A stretch of DNA of 64,000 nt from Argopecten irradians (Eukaryota; Mollusca; Bivalvia; Pectinida; Pectinidae), in contig NC_091134.1 of NCBI RefSeq assembly GCF_041381155.1, positions 74,511,051-74,575,050 of the forward strand, written 5' to 3'. The notes beneath the pieces are model-generated. The model saw only the letters and a program-made list of their open reading frames with translations. It did not search any database and was not told where the DNA came from. The translations under genes and the position numbers were made by a program. How positions within the stretch are numbered: position 1 is the first letter of the stretch; every line of letters begins with the position of its first letter. Shown here piece by piece: positions 1 through 10,944 of the stretch.

Positions 1-2032
1 ACCCAAACCAGATTCCTAATTGTGTAGTTATATATACCATCCAGCAGGTACAAGCTATACTCCTACCCAAACCAGATTCCTAATTGTGTAGTTTTATATA
101 CCATCCAGCAGGTACAAGCTATACTCCTACCCAAACCAGATTCCTAATTGTGTAGTTATATACCATCCAGCAGGTACAAGCTATACTCCTACCCAAACCA
201 GATTCCTAATTGTGTAGTTATATATACCATCCAGAGGTACAAGCTATACTCCTACCCAAACCAGATTCCTAATTGTGTAGTTTTATATACCATCCAGCAG
301 GTACAAGCTATACTCATAACCAAACCAGATTCCTAATTGTGTAGCTATATACCATCCAGCAGGTACAAGCTATACTCCTACCCAAACCAGATTCCTAATT
401 GTGTAGTTATATATACCATCCAGCAGGTACAAGCTATACTCCTACCCAAACCAGATTCCTAATTGTGTAGTTTTATATACCATCCAGCAGGTACAAGCTA
501 TACTCCTACCCAAACCAGATTCCTAATTGTGTAGTTATATACCATCCAGCAGGTACAAGCTATACTCATACCCAAACCAGATTCCTAATTGTGTAGTTAT
601 ATACCATCCAGTAGGTACAAGCTATACTCATACCCAAACCAGATTCCTAATTGTGTAGTTATATACCATCCAGCAGGTACAAGCTATACTCCTACCCAAA
701 CCAGATTCCTAATTGTGTAGTTATATATACCATCCAGCAGGTACAAGCTATACTCCTACCCAAACCAGATTCCTAATTGTGTAGTTATATATACCATCCA
801 GCAGGTACAAGCTATACTCCTACCCAAACCAGATTCCTAATTGTGTAGTTTTATATACCATCCAGCAGGTACAAGCTATACTCCTACCCAAACCAGATTC
901 CTAATTGTGTAGTTATATATACCATCCAGCAGGTACAAGCTATACTCGTACCCAAACCAGATTCCTAATTGTGTAGTTATATATACCATCCAGCAGGTAC
1001 AAGCTATACTCATACCCAAACTAAATTCCTAATTGTGTAGTTTTATATACCATCCAGCAGGTACAAGCTATACTCATACCCAAACCAGATTCCTAATTGT
1101 GTAGTTATATATACCATCCAGCAGGTACAAGCTATACTCATACCCAAACTAAATTCCTAATTGTGTAGTTTTATATACCATCCAGCAGGTACAAGCTATA
1201 CTCATAACCAAACCAGATTCCTAATTGTGTAGTTTTATATACCATCCAGCAGGTACAAGCTATACTCATACCCAAACCAGATTCCTAATTGTGTAGTTTT
1301 ATATACCATCCAGCAGGTACAAGCTATACTCATACCCAAACCAGATTCCTAATTGTGTAGTTATATACCATCCAGCAGGTACAAGCTATACTCATACCCA
1401 AACCAGATTCCTAATTGTGTAGTTTTATATACCATCCAGCAGGTACAAGCTATACTCCTACCCAAACCAGATTCCTAATTGTGTAGTTATATACCATCCA
1501 GCAGGTACAAGCTATACTCATACCCAAACCAGATTCCTAATTGTAAGTTATATACCATCCAGCAGGTACAAGCTATACTCATACCCAAACCAGATTCCTA
1601 ATTGTGTAGTTATATACCATCCAGTAGGTACAAGCTATACTCCTACCCAAACCAGATTCCTAATTGTGTAGTTATATACCATCCAGCAGGTACAAGCTAT
1701 ACTCATACCCAAACCAGATTCCTAATTGTGTAGTTATATACCATCCAGTAGGTACAAGCTATACTCATACCCAAACCAGATTCCTAATTGTGTAGTTACA
1801 TACCATCCAGCAGGTACAAGCTATACTCCTACCCAAACCAGATTCCTAATTGTGTAGTTTATATACCATCCAGCAGGTACAAGCTATACTCCTACCCAAA
1901 CCAGATTCCTAATTGTGTAGTTATATACCATCCAGCAGGTACAAGCTATACTCATACCCAAACCAGATTCCTAATTGTGTAGTTATATACCATCCAGCAG
2001 GTACAAGCTACACTCATACCCAAACCAGATTC
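1..2032. repeat. Minisatellite, about 60-64 bp unit, roughly 33 copies
   Basis: Head-to-tail copies of a unit containing ACCCAAACCAGATTCCTAAT, then TGTGTAGTT, then a short TA tract, then CCATCCAGCAGGTACAAGC. The array is already running at the window edge, so its true start is outside. Length differs between units mainly in the TA tract after GTAGTT (TATATATACC, TTTATATACC or TATACC) and by a C/A change in ACTCCTACCC versus ACTCATACCC. The variant types are interspersed, which makes the array readable as a variant-repeat code. Its position 0.7 kb upstream of a PYROXD1 exon suggests it lies in an upstream intron of that gene (inference). Short open frames inside it are repeat artefacts. Confidence 0.97.
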
Positions 2033-2721
2033 TTATAGTTATCATTTAATACACAATGTTCACGATATTAGATGCTTAACCCCAGTGGTGTGGATTTAGA
2101 AGTAGATAGCACCAGTTTATATTGGTGACAAGCGAGCTGTTCTTCGCATTGCATTCTCTACATGATCACAGTAGACGTTCGCAGGCAGGTCACAGTGATA
2201 CTAACTATGTCAACTTTCATCAGAACACAACTTTCATTGCACTCTCTACTTTAATTGTACCTTATATCCTCTTCTTCATCTAATCGTTGAAAGAAGGGGA
2301 AGCAAATTGTTATCAATTATGAATTTGAATCCAAAAGTAGTTAAACCATCCTGTAGTCAAAGTCACATAATCATTATATTGTTCACCTCCATTTTGCATT
2401 ATAGTTATGAAATAGTTGAAATTGCAAACCTGTAATCATGCATAATTGACCGTTGTTTGGCATCAAATGACAGTTCTGGAAACAGACCCTTTCAGAACGA
2501 TATATAGAATTATATGTCATGAAAATAACATGTAAACAGTTGTGAAATCATTTGCAAAACACAAAGAATTTCTATGTATTCTAATGTCTTGGCACAACCA
2601 AGAGACTAAGACAGGCTGAACTATTGAGTTAGCCCAGTAATCTGCCCAGGAATCTATATGCTTTATGTAGACAAGCTGAGCGATACAACTTGGCCTCATG
2701 TTTTTTAGTTCTCCATATCAG
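2033..2721. other. Probable PYROXD1 intron sequence, nothing recognisable
   Basis: Single-copy-looking AT-rich DNA between the first minisatellite and the first recognisable PYROXD1 exon. It ends in a 3' splice site (TCTCCATATCAG just before 2722). I see no further PYROXD1 exon, RNA gene or repeat in it. The upstream exons of the gene must lie outside the window. Confidence 0.6.
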
Positions 2722-2831
2722 CAGACGGTGGTTTGTCGGTGAATGAACGGATGGAGACTTCGGTCGCTGATATTTACGCTGCAGGGGATGTGTGTAGTGC
2801 AAATTGGACTCCCTCACCACACTGGACACAG
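2722..2831 (+). CDS. PYROXD1: PYROXD1 exon with the FAD-binding AAGD motif
   Basis: The frame reads [22 protein letters not shown] and continues through [14 protein letters not shown]. The T-S-x3-IYAAGD segment is the second FAD-binding signature of pyridine nucleotide-disulphide oxidoreductases, where the Asp contacts the flavin ribityl chain. The 3' splice site is ATATCAG before 2722; a second AG at 2723-2724 could move the start by three bases. The donor is ACACAG/GTACAC, phase 0. The intron to the next exon is 394 bp. Confidence 0.92.
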
Positions 2832-5800
2832 GTACACTACAGACTTCCTGAAAGCATTACAGTATTAATCATATTCATTTTATTTCTCAACTTCCATCAT
2901 AAAAGGTTTAAGGGGAAGCAAATTGATTCAAGCTATGTTTGAGCATTTATCTTTTTATTTTGAAGAATTAGAGATAAGAAACACATTGATGTGTATATAT
3001 GATAATAACATTGTAAAGTATTTTCAGCATTTAATTAAAATTGATTCATTAACAAATATCAGCAATCTTTTCTTGTGTGTTTTTGTTGTTGTTTGTTTTT
3101 TATTAACAAAGTCAATGAAATACTGATTTTTTTGCATCTTATATTGACTGCTGCATCATTAAATCTTTAAAACTTACTTAAAGTTTTTATGGTTATTTAT
3201 TTTGTGAAATGGTTATTTTTTTCAGATGCGGCTGTGGACTCAGGCACGACAGATGGGGGCATACTCCGCCCAATGTATGGTGGCTAAAGTTAGGCACGAA
3301 GTCATCTCTCTTGATTTCTGCTTCGAAATGTTTGCACACGTCACCAAGTTCTTTGGATTCAAGGTAAATGTTTAACATTATTGCATTGCAAAGAGAAACA
3401 AAACAGGTAAAATGCTAGAAATATTTTTATAAGCTGAATTACAGTAAAAAATAAAATACTGAAACATATTTTTGATGCTGTGAAACAGCATTCTTAGGTA
3501 TGCTCGGAGAGCCTGTGCACATCTAAGCAATAAAACCTCTCCGCGATGAAAATTTAATGTTGTTTTGTTCATTTTACATATTACTTGATAGTATGAATAA
3601 ATCGAACCTCAGTATTCAATAACACAAATATTGAATGTGTACATACATATGCACCATAGACGGTACGTTTTAAGTGTTCAGTAGGGACTCTATGTTTTAT
3701 GTATACCTACGCGTCATGTTTGGTCCAAAAATCATGAACAACGCCTTCTTCGATGTCTTCCTCCGTGGCAGACTTTCGGTGGATTTTGGATTGTGTATGT
3801 TTTTTCAATTTTACGTATTTCATGCTACTGATCGATTAATGTAATGAAATGTTAGGAAGATCGTTTATAGATGTTTTTGTTTCGGATGAATTGACGAACT
3901 ATATCTGAGGATATTATTCCGCAGTAAAAAGTTAATAGTTATGAGGTTCCTCCCCTGTTCTGTCACTGGGAGCTAGTTGTGCCTTTTGTTTATCGACAAC
4001 TGCGTTATATTGAAAGGGAAAAGGTACAAAGTTTATCAACATAAACTTAAAAAATATAATGATGATATAGATCTATATATATATACGAGCTACTAAGAGT
4101 GACAAATGAACTTATATTCGCGTGTAATGTACGGTAGCCTTACGAAGACTTGCTAAAGTCTGATGCATTGCCTTAAATTTTCTTGACATTATCGTTCTTA
4201 TAAATGCAAAAGAAATTTGAGTGTTATAAGTAACCAAATAATGTACCTTTTATTTGTCAAAAATATATGGTCATGATTTATTATTATTCAAATGTCGACA
4301 AAGCACAAATCACGATAATATGTTCTTCACGATAATATGTCGCCAACCAGTACAATTCTTACTAAGACTTGCTAAAGTCCGATGCGCAAAAGCTAATTCA
4401 ATGAAATTTTGCACAAACCTTCAAAGGCATAAGGCCAATCAAATTGTGAAATATATGGTCTCCACCCCTCTGGGGGCTGTGGGAGGGGCCGAAAGGGGTA
4501 AAATTTATTATAATTTCAAAAATCTTCTTCTCCACTCACAGATGTGATGGAATCAAATACTCTTCACAGATAGAAAGGTCTAAAGGTCCTTTACAAAAAT
4601 TGTGAATTATATGACCCTGGGATCTCAGGTTTCCCCTTGGGGAGGGGGTGAAGTTTACTATTGTTTATATAGGGAAAACACATTTTTGAGCATTATTTGG
4701 TCATTTGTAAAAGGAAATGAGTCAAATGTTGTCAGAATTATCCCTATGAAATGGCCATTGAATCCTATTAACAAATTTTCCATGACTGACTCCCAGGGGC
4801 CTTAGGGGTGGGACCAAAAGGGGTCAAATAAGCTAAAAGTTCAAAAATCTTCTTCTGAAATTCTGGAACTGGTAGAATCAAATACTCTTCATAGATGGAA
4901 AGGTCTTAAGGTCCTTTACAAAAATTGTGAATTATATGACCCTGGGGTCTCACGTTTCCCCTTGGAGAGGGGGTCAAGTTTACTATAGATTATATAGGGA
5001 AAACACATTTATGAGCATTTTTTGCTCAATTTTCATTGGAAACGAGTCAAACTTGATTAGAATTATTAGCCGTAGATAGCATTTTAATATCATATCCACA
5101 TTGGTTCTGGCCGACCCCCTGGGGGCAGAGGGGCGGGGCTAAAAAAGGGTCAAATAGGCTAAAACTTCAAAAATCTTCTAAAATTCTGGATATAGTAGAA
5201 TCAAATAATTATAGATGGAAAGGTCTTCAGGTGTTTTATAAAAACTGTGAATTATATGACCTTGGGGTCTCACGTTACCCCCTTGGGAGGGGTCAAGTTT
5301 GCTTTAGTTTATATAGGAAAAACATATTTGTGAACATTATTTGCCCAATTTTCGTAGGAAATTAGTCAAACTTGATTAGAATTATAAGCCTAAGATATAG
5401 CATTTTAACATCCATATCCGTCCTCGATGACCCCCGGGGGACCAGAGGGGCAGGACCAAACAGGGTCAAATTGATTAAAATTTCAAAAAATACCTCTAAG
5501 TTCACAGGTTTGATGGAAGCAAATACTCTTCATAGTCTAAAAAGGTCAAATTTATAAATCACTGACCAACTTCAAGGCCCAGCATATAGTGTTTATATGT
5601 CTTTAATTTGTTTCATTATTTGTTTCATTATATATTCTAACTCAGGTGACCGTTAAGGCCCATGGGCCTCTTGTTTGATGTTACCGACTAGTGTTCTTGT
5701 GAATTTAAAATAAATCTGAGTTTTATACGTAACGAAATAATTACCTTTTATTTGGCAAAAGTATCTGGCCATGATTTATTAGTCAAAAGTCGTCAAAGCA

Positions 5801-8800
5801 ACCCATGTAATTTTCTAAAAAGGAAACCAAAATATATCTGGAAATCGTAATATTTCTAATATTATATTTTTTCCGAAAATATTCCTAATTGTTAAGTGGA
5901 TATGAAGATACCGCTATGATAACTTAAGATTTTTTTTTATCTTTGAAGAGATGATGAAATTGATAATTTAGTAGTTAATAAAGAATTATAAAAAATGAAA
6001 CTCAGATTCTGACCGGTTGTATTGATGTTGAAATCGTTATTTCAGAAAAAATTTTAATATGAAATTTATTTCAGGAAAATGAGTTATTCAACTTAAATAA
6101 TTCAACTTTAAATATCATGAAATAAATACGATATACCGTAAATATGTATTGTTTAACTCCAAAATTCAACACTGCACACCAGTATACTAAATTCAATATT
6201 TAAATGAAAAAACAATTTCTTTATTCCTTTGTTTGAGTCCTTCATTCACAGCATCTATGAGTGGCCTTGGCACTTTGATTATTTAGATACATGTATCTCT
6301 CTAGATAAGACAGAATTTTTGGGGAGGATTTTGAAGCATTCATTTGGAGTTAAATTTGCTCTACTTCTGTATGGGTTACCTCCTTTTGTACAGTATTCCT
6401 ACAGTATTCCATGTATTGCTCTAATTCTGTACAGGTTACCTCCCTTTGTACAGTATTGCACCATTAAATATCGTTACAGGTGATATTGCTGGGGAAGTTT
6501 AATGCTCAGGGATTAGAAGGTGACCATGAACTCCTGTTACGTATGACCAAAGGTAGGTGTTCTATACCTGACTGTTAACATACATCTAAACAACTCCTGT
6601 TACGTATGACCAAAGGTAGGTGTTTTATACCTGACTGTTAACATACATCTAAACAACTCCTGTTACGTATGACCAAAGGTAGGTGTTTTATACCTGACTG
6701 TTAACATACATCTAAACAACTCCTGTTACGTATGACCAAAGGTAGGTGTTTTATACCTGACTGTTAACATACATCTAAACAACTCCTGTTACGTATGACC
6801 AAAGGTAGGTGTTTTATACCTTACTGTTACTATACATCTAAACAACTCCTGTTACGTATGACCAAAGGTAGATGTTTTATACCTGACTGTTAACATACAT
6901 CTAAACAACTCCTGTTACGTATGACCAAAGGTAGGTGTTTTATACCGGACTGTTAACATACATATAAACAACTCCTGTTACGTATGACCAAAGGTAGGTG
7001 TTCTATACCTGACTGTTAACATACATCTAAACAACTCCTGTTACGTATGACCAAAGGTAGGTGTTCTATACCTGACTCTTAACATACATCTAAACAACTC
7101 CTGTTACGTATGACCAAAGACAGGTGTTATATACCTGACTCTTAACATACATCTAAACAACTCCTGTTACGTATGACCAAAGGTAGGTGTTTTATACCCG
7201 ACTGTTAACATACATCTAAACAACTCCTGTTACGTATGACCAAAGGTAGGTGTTTTATACCCGACTGTTAATATACATCTAAACAACTCCTGTTACGTAT
7301 GACCAAAGGTAGGTGTTTTATAACTTACTGTTACTATACATCTAAACAACTCCTGTTACGTATGACCAAAGGTAGGTGTTCTATACCTGACTGTTAACAT
7401 ACATCTAAACAACTCCTGTTACGTATGACCAAAGGTAGGTGTTTTATACCTGACTCTTAACATACATCTAAACAACTCCTGTTACGTATGACCAAAGGTA
7501 GGTGTTATATACCTGACTGTTAACATACATCTAAACAACTCCTGTTACGTATGACCAAAGGTAGGTGTTTTATATCTGACTGTTAACATACATCTAAACA
7601 ACTCCTGTTACGTATGACCAAAGGTAGGTGTTCTATATCTGACTCTTAACATACATCTAAACAACTCCTGTTACGTATGACCAAAGGTAGGTGTTTTATA
7701 CCTGACTGTTAATATACATCTAAACAACTCCTGTTACGTATGACCAAAGGTAGGTGTTTTATACCTGACTGTTAACATACATCTAAACAACTCCTGTTAC
7801 GTATGACCAAAGGTAGGTGTTTTATACCCGACTGTTAATATACATCTAATCAACTCCTGTTACGTATGACCAAATGTAGGTGTTCTATACCTGACTCTTA
7901 ACATACATCTAAACAACTCCTGTTACGTATGATCAAAGATAGGTGTTTTATGCCTGACTGTTAATATACATCTAAACAACTCCTGTTACGTATGACCAAA
8001 GGTAGGTGTTTTATACCCGACTGTTAACATACATCTAAACAACTCCTGTTACGTATGACCAAAGGTAGGTGTTTTATACCGGACTGTTAACATACATATA
8101 AACAACTCCTGTTACGTATGACCAAAGGTAGGTGTTCTATACCTGACTCTTAACATACATCTAAACAACTCCTGTTACGTATGACCAAAGACAGGTGTTT
8201 TATACCTGACTGTTAACATACATCTAAACAACTCCTGTTACGTATGACCAAAGGTAGGTGTTTTATATCTGAGTGTTAATATACATCTAAACAACTCCTG
8301 TTACGTATGACCAAAGACAGGTGTTCTATATCTGACTGTTAACATACATCTAAACAACTCCTGTTACGTATGACCAAAGGTAGGTGTTTTATACCTGACT
8401 GTTAACATACATCTAAACAACTCCTGTTACGTATGACCAAAGGCAGGTGTTCTATATCTGACTGTTAATATACATCTAAACAACTCCTGTTACGTATGAC
8501 CAAAGGTAGGTGTTATATACCTGACTGTTAATATACATCTAAACAACTCCTGTTACGTATGACCAAAGGTAGGTGTTTTATACCCGACTGTTAATATACA
8601 TCTAAACAGCTCCTGTTACGTATGACCAAAGGTAGGTGTTATATATCTGACTGTTAATATACATCTAAACAATCTGATAAACGCTTTCTATTGATTTTGG
8701 ATTGGGGAGATAGAATGTAGAATAAATAAGCTGCTATTCTTGGAATTGGTGATGATGTTATGAATTAAAATGAATTTTAATAGCTAGTATACAATTTGCA

Positions 8801-10944
8801 AATAATGAAACTAATTCAAAGAATGTGCGTAATTGCATAAAATGTAAAATGAAAGAAGGGTCTTTCATTTTGTTTTATTTATTTTATTATTACCCCAGCA
8901 CTCCTTCCTCTTCTCCTATAACATTGTGTCATGTATATTGCAATGAAAGGATGAATACTTTATCTTGAGTTCATTTTCCATCAGGATGCCCAAAATATGA
9001 CTTTTAAAGAAGATGATGAAATGATTGCTTTTATCTTATATCCAAGTTAAGTTAATTGTGTAACATACAAACATGACTGCCATTCTGAATTCTCTGTCAT
9101 ATTATACATTGTTTTGCACTCATTCACAGCTGAGTGAATAAAATGACATGCCTTGTCAAATAGATATGGAAACTTTAACCTGAGTGAACGAGTGCTGGCT
9201 AGAAAACCATGACTGCTAAACATATAGACACCATCACGATTACTTTTCCAGAAAGCTAAACTATTATCTACTGAAGTTGAAATAAAGACAAATCTGTGTT
9301 TTGCTTTGTTTAAAACTGGATCATAGATGTGTGAAAGTCTGTTAGCCTCCTCATCCATATAGTGGGAAAATGTTAGTCACGCTTTGCTTTAATTTGTTCA
9401 TTTTCCAACATGCCCTGTTGGAAAGTGTTAGATTTGTTTCTGCTGCTATATTGCATGTTAATGAAAGGCAACTGAGTTTTGGTTCTTATCTTTTCTCCCT
9501 TTCTTAATGACTTTTGTTTCCCAAAGTCTTCCTTGTCACTGCCTCAATTTGGCGTTAAGGTTATTGGTCAGGAGAAATCTTTGTTCTATCCTTTGTCGCA
9601 AGAAACAAGCACTATAAAATTGGTAGTGTCTACACCTGCTCAGGACTTAGACAAACTGGTCTTCTTTGTTGTCAGTATGATGTGACTTGGCTGGGTGTGG
9701 AATTAGGAGAAAGATAAAATAGCTTCTAAAATCATACGTCCATGGTTTCTATCTCGATAGTTTGTCCATATCATTTTGTCTAGGATTTGTTAGAAACCAT
9801 CTAGAGATTTTGTCCAGTGTCTATTGGAAAATATCCAGAGAGTTTGTCCAGTGTTTATTGGAAAATATCCTTAGAGTTTGTCTAGGGTTTATTGGAAAAT
9901 ATCCAAAGAGTTTGTCTAGGGTTTATTGGAAAATATCCAGAGAGTTTGTCTAGGGTTTATTGGAAAATATCCAGAGAGTTTGTCCAGTGTTTATTGGAAA
10001 ATATCCAGAGAGTTTGTCTAGGGTTTATTGGAAAATATCCAGAGAGTTTGTCTAGGGTTTATTGGACAATATCCAGAGAGTTTGTCTAGGGTTTATTGGA
10101 AAATATCCAGAGAGTTTTTCTAGGGTTTACTGGAAAATATCCAGAGAGTTTGTCTAGGGTTTATTGGAAAATATCCAGAGAGTTTGTCTAGGGTTTATTG
10201 GAAAATATCCAGAGAGTTTGTCTAGGGTTGATTGGATAACATCGAGAGTTTTGCAGGGTTTATTAAAAAAAACATCCAAAGAGTTTGTCCAGGGTAAATT
10301 GGAAATTGGCAAATATTAATCAATATCTGCAAATTGATATAATCATTGCCTATATAAATATATATTTACATTAAATTTTCAAAATGACAAAATTAATTTT
10401 TGGAAACTTGTTTTAAAAAAGAAACCATGAAGGAAAGTTGGTTTACCGTATTGTAATAAAAATAGTTTTCTGGAAGTTTCAAGTATCAAGTGATGTTATA
10501 GAGGAATTACTAGTAGAAACGTATACTCAAATATTCTTGTTGTTTTACTATGAATACGATTATTGAATACTGTTGGTATATTCTTTCAAATGAACAATTA
10601 TACCTAGGAGTATGCGGTACCTAAATGAGCGACAGATACTTGTTGATTTCTTTTGAACTTACGCAAGGTATCCATTATATTTGTAATTCAACGAAGAAGT
10701 GATTTGATCTTTATTAATGTACCATGTTATTGACCATTTGGTAGACGTTAACATATATGTTGTAACAGGTAAAGAATATATCAAGGTGGTTCTCAAAGAT
10801 GGTAGAATGCAGGGAGCCATACTTATAGGAGAGACTGATCTAGAGGAGACATTTGAAAATCTCATACTGAACCAGATAGATTTAACTCCATTCAAAGAAG
10901 ATCTGCTTGATCCTAATATCGACCTTGAGGACTTTTTTGACTGA
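2722..10944 (+). CDS. PYROXD1: PYROXD1, 3' part: last four coding exons, join(2722..2831,3226..3363,6480..6552,10769..10944)
   Basis: Pyridine nucleotide-disulphide oxidoreductase domain-containing protein 1, a flavoprotein oxidoreductase of the class I pyridine nucleotide-disulphide family; in vertebrates it protects the tRNA ligase complex from oxidation. The spliced exons give about 165 residues in one frame. Their order matches my memory of the human C-terminus: the FAD-contacting segment DIYAAGD, then [11 protein letters not shown], then FAHVTKFF, then EYIKVV, then [18 protein letters not shown], then [15 protein letters not shown] and a stop. All four exons have GT/AG borders. The intron phases fit: phase 0 after 2831 and 3363, phase 1 after 6552. 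The usual protein is about 500 residues, so roughly the N-terminal two thirds, including the first Rossmann fold, is upstream of the window. About 0.5 kb of coding sequence is spread over 8.2 kb because the introns hold repeats. Confidence 0.94.
3226..3363 (+). CDS. PYROXD1: PYROXD1 exon, 46 codons
   Basis: The acceptor TTTTTTCAG precedes ATGCGG, and the exon ends TTCAAG/GTAAATG. It translates without interruption from [11 protein letters not shown] through [14 protein letters not shown]. It is 138 bp, phase 0 at both ends. It corresponds to the helix-rich start of the C-terminal domain. The internal ATG at the exon start is not an initiation codon. Confidence 0.94.
4196..4312. repeat. Left copy of an imperfect direct repeat flanking the dispersed element
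   Basis: The segment with GTACCTTTTATTTGTCAAAA and GGTCATGATTTATTA resembles 5693-5800, which has TTACCTTTTATTTGGCAAAA and GGCCATGATTTATTA. Both also share an AAGTCGTCAAAGC or AATGTCGACAAAGC block. At about 110 bp it is too long for a target-site duplication. It looks like an older local duplication with the dispersed element between the copies. Confidence 0.6.
4365..5682. repeat. Dispersed molluscan-type repeat with about 325-bp internal tandem units
   Basis: Three degenerate units each carry AATTGTGAATTATATGACC, followed by a CTYGGGGTCTCA...CCCCTTGG block and TTATATAGGGAAAACACATT. The shared block starts near 4596, 4920 and 5244, a spacing of about 325 bp. G/C-rich CCCCTGGGGG-like palindromes recur around 4467, 4790, 5115 and 5430. 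The right end reads CTCAGGTGACCGTTAAGGC then CCATGGGCCTCTTG, which I recognise from memory as the end of a very abundant bivalve interspersed repeat. I see no coding potential and would treat it as a non-autonomous element of uncertain class. Confidence 0.65.
5693..5800. repeat. Right copy of the imperfect direct repeat flanking the dispersed element
   Basis: Partner of 4196-4312, with the same order of shared blocks at lower identity. It begins about 10 bp after the terminal GGGCCTCTTG motif of the dispersed repeat. Confidence 0.6.
6356..6459. repeat. Two-copy 60-bp direct repeat just before a PYROXD1 exon
   Basis: TTGCTCTACTTCTGTATGGG at 6356 recurs as TTGCTCTAATTCTGTACAGG at 6416. Both are followed by TTACCTCC and TTTGTACAGTATT. 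It sits directly upstream of the acceptor at 6479 and supplies several extra pyrimidine-rich CAG sites. Confidence 0.75.
6480..6552 (+). CDS. PYROXD1: PYROXD1 exon whose 3' end is the seed of a minisatellite
   Basis: The acceptor CGTTACAG precedes GTG. It translates [20 protein letters not shown] then RMTK plus one base of the next codon (Gly). The donor is CCAAAG/GTAGGTG, phase 1. The last 24 exon bases, from 6529, together with the donor are repeated 33 more times in the following intron. A 73-bp exon is short, and the duplicated donors make its correct 3' end a splicing problem. Confidence 0.93.
6529..8672 (+). repeat. 63-bp minisatellite made of an exon end plus its 5' splice site, 34 copies
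   Basis: The first copy begins inside the PYROXD1 exon at AACTCCTGTTACGTATGACC. Each unit is 24 bases of exon end, the donor GTAGGTG, then about 32 bases of intron (TATACCTGACTGTTAACATA, then CATCTAAAC). The same word starts at 6531, 6594 and so on to 8610, which is exactly 33 steps of 63, so there is no net indel. By eye, 27 of 34 copies keep CAAAG/GTAGGT. Five lose the GT at that site (units starting 7098, 7917, 8169, 8295, 8421), one reads GTAGAT (6846) and one has T at -1 (7854). Read on from the exon frame, each unit meets a TAA about 24 bases past the donor. Confidence 0.97.
8673..9774. other. Intron sequence of PYROXD1, no supported feature
   Basis: Between the two intronic minisatellites. 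A 103-codon open frame on the minus strand (9047-9358) and a 68-codon one on the plus strand (9479-9685) occur here. I recognise no domain in either and no splice or promoter context, so neither is called. Confidence 0.6.
9775..10305. repeat. 34-bp minisatellite, about 15 copies, degenerate at both edges
   Basis: Unit contains TTTGTCTAGGGTTTATTGG then AAAATATCCAGAGAG. Central units (about 9870-10220) are nearly identical. The first two and last three are strongly diverged: TTGTCTAGGATTTGTTAGAA at the left, and TTGGATAACATCG and AAAAAACATCCAAAG at the right. It lies in the last PYROXD1 intron. A 60-65-codon open frame within it is repeat-driven. Confidence 0.95.
10769..10944 (+). CDS. PYROXD1: PYROXD1 terminal coding exon
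   Basis: The acceptor TTGTAACAG leads into GT completing the Gly codon, then [57 protein letters not shown] and TGA (10942-10944). This acidic C-terminal segment is the most conserved and diagnostic part of the protein. The stop is directly followed by CAGGTACAC, a donor-like string, so a 3' UTR intron is possible but unproven. Confidence 0.96.

Larger units (their letters stand above)
3364..6479 (+). other. PYROXD1 intron, 3.1 kb, carrying a dispersed repeat
   Basis: GTAAATG donor and TCGTTACAG acceptor. The middle third is a degenerate dispersed repeat, described separately. The rest (3364-4195, 5800-6355) is AT-rich DNA with no supported gene. Short open frames here show no recognisable domain. 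Confidence 0.85.

Noticed and set aside
9047..9358. 103-codon minus-strand open frame inside the last PYROXD1 intron
   Set aside because: No recognisable domain or splice sites. Length is compatible with chance. A nested antisense gene cannot be excluded but is not supported.
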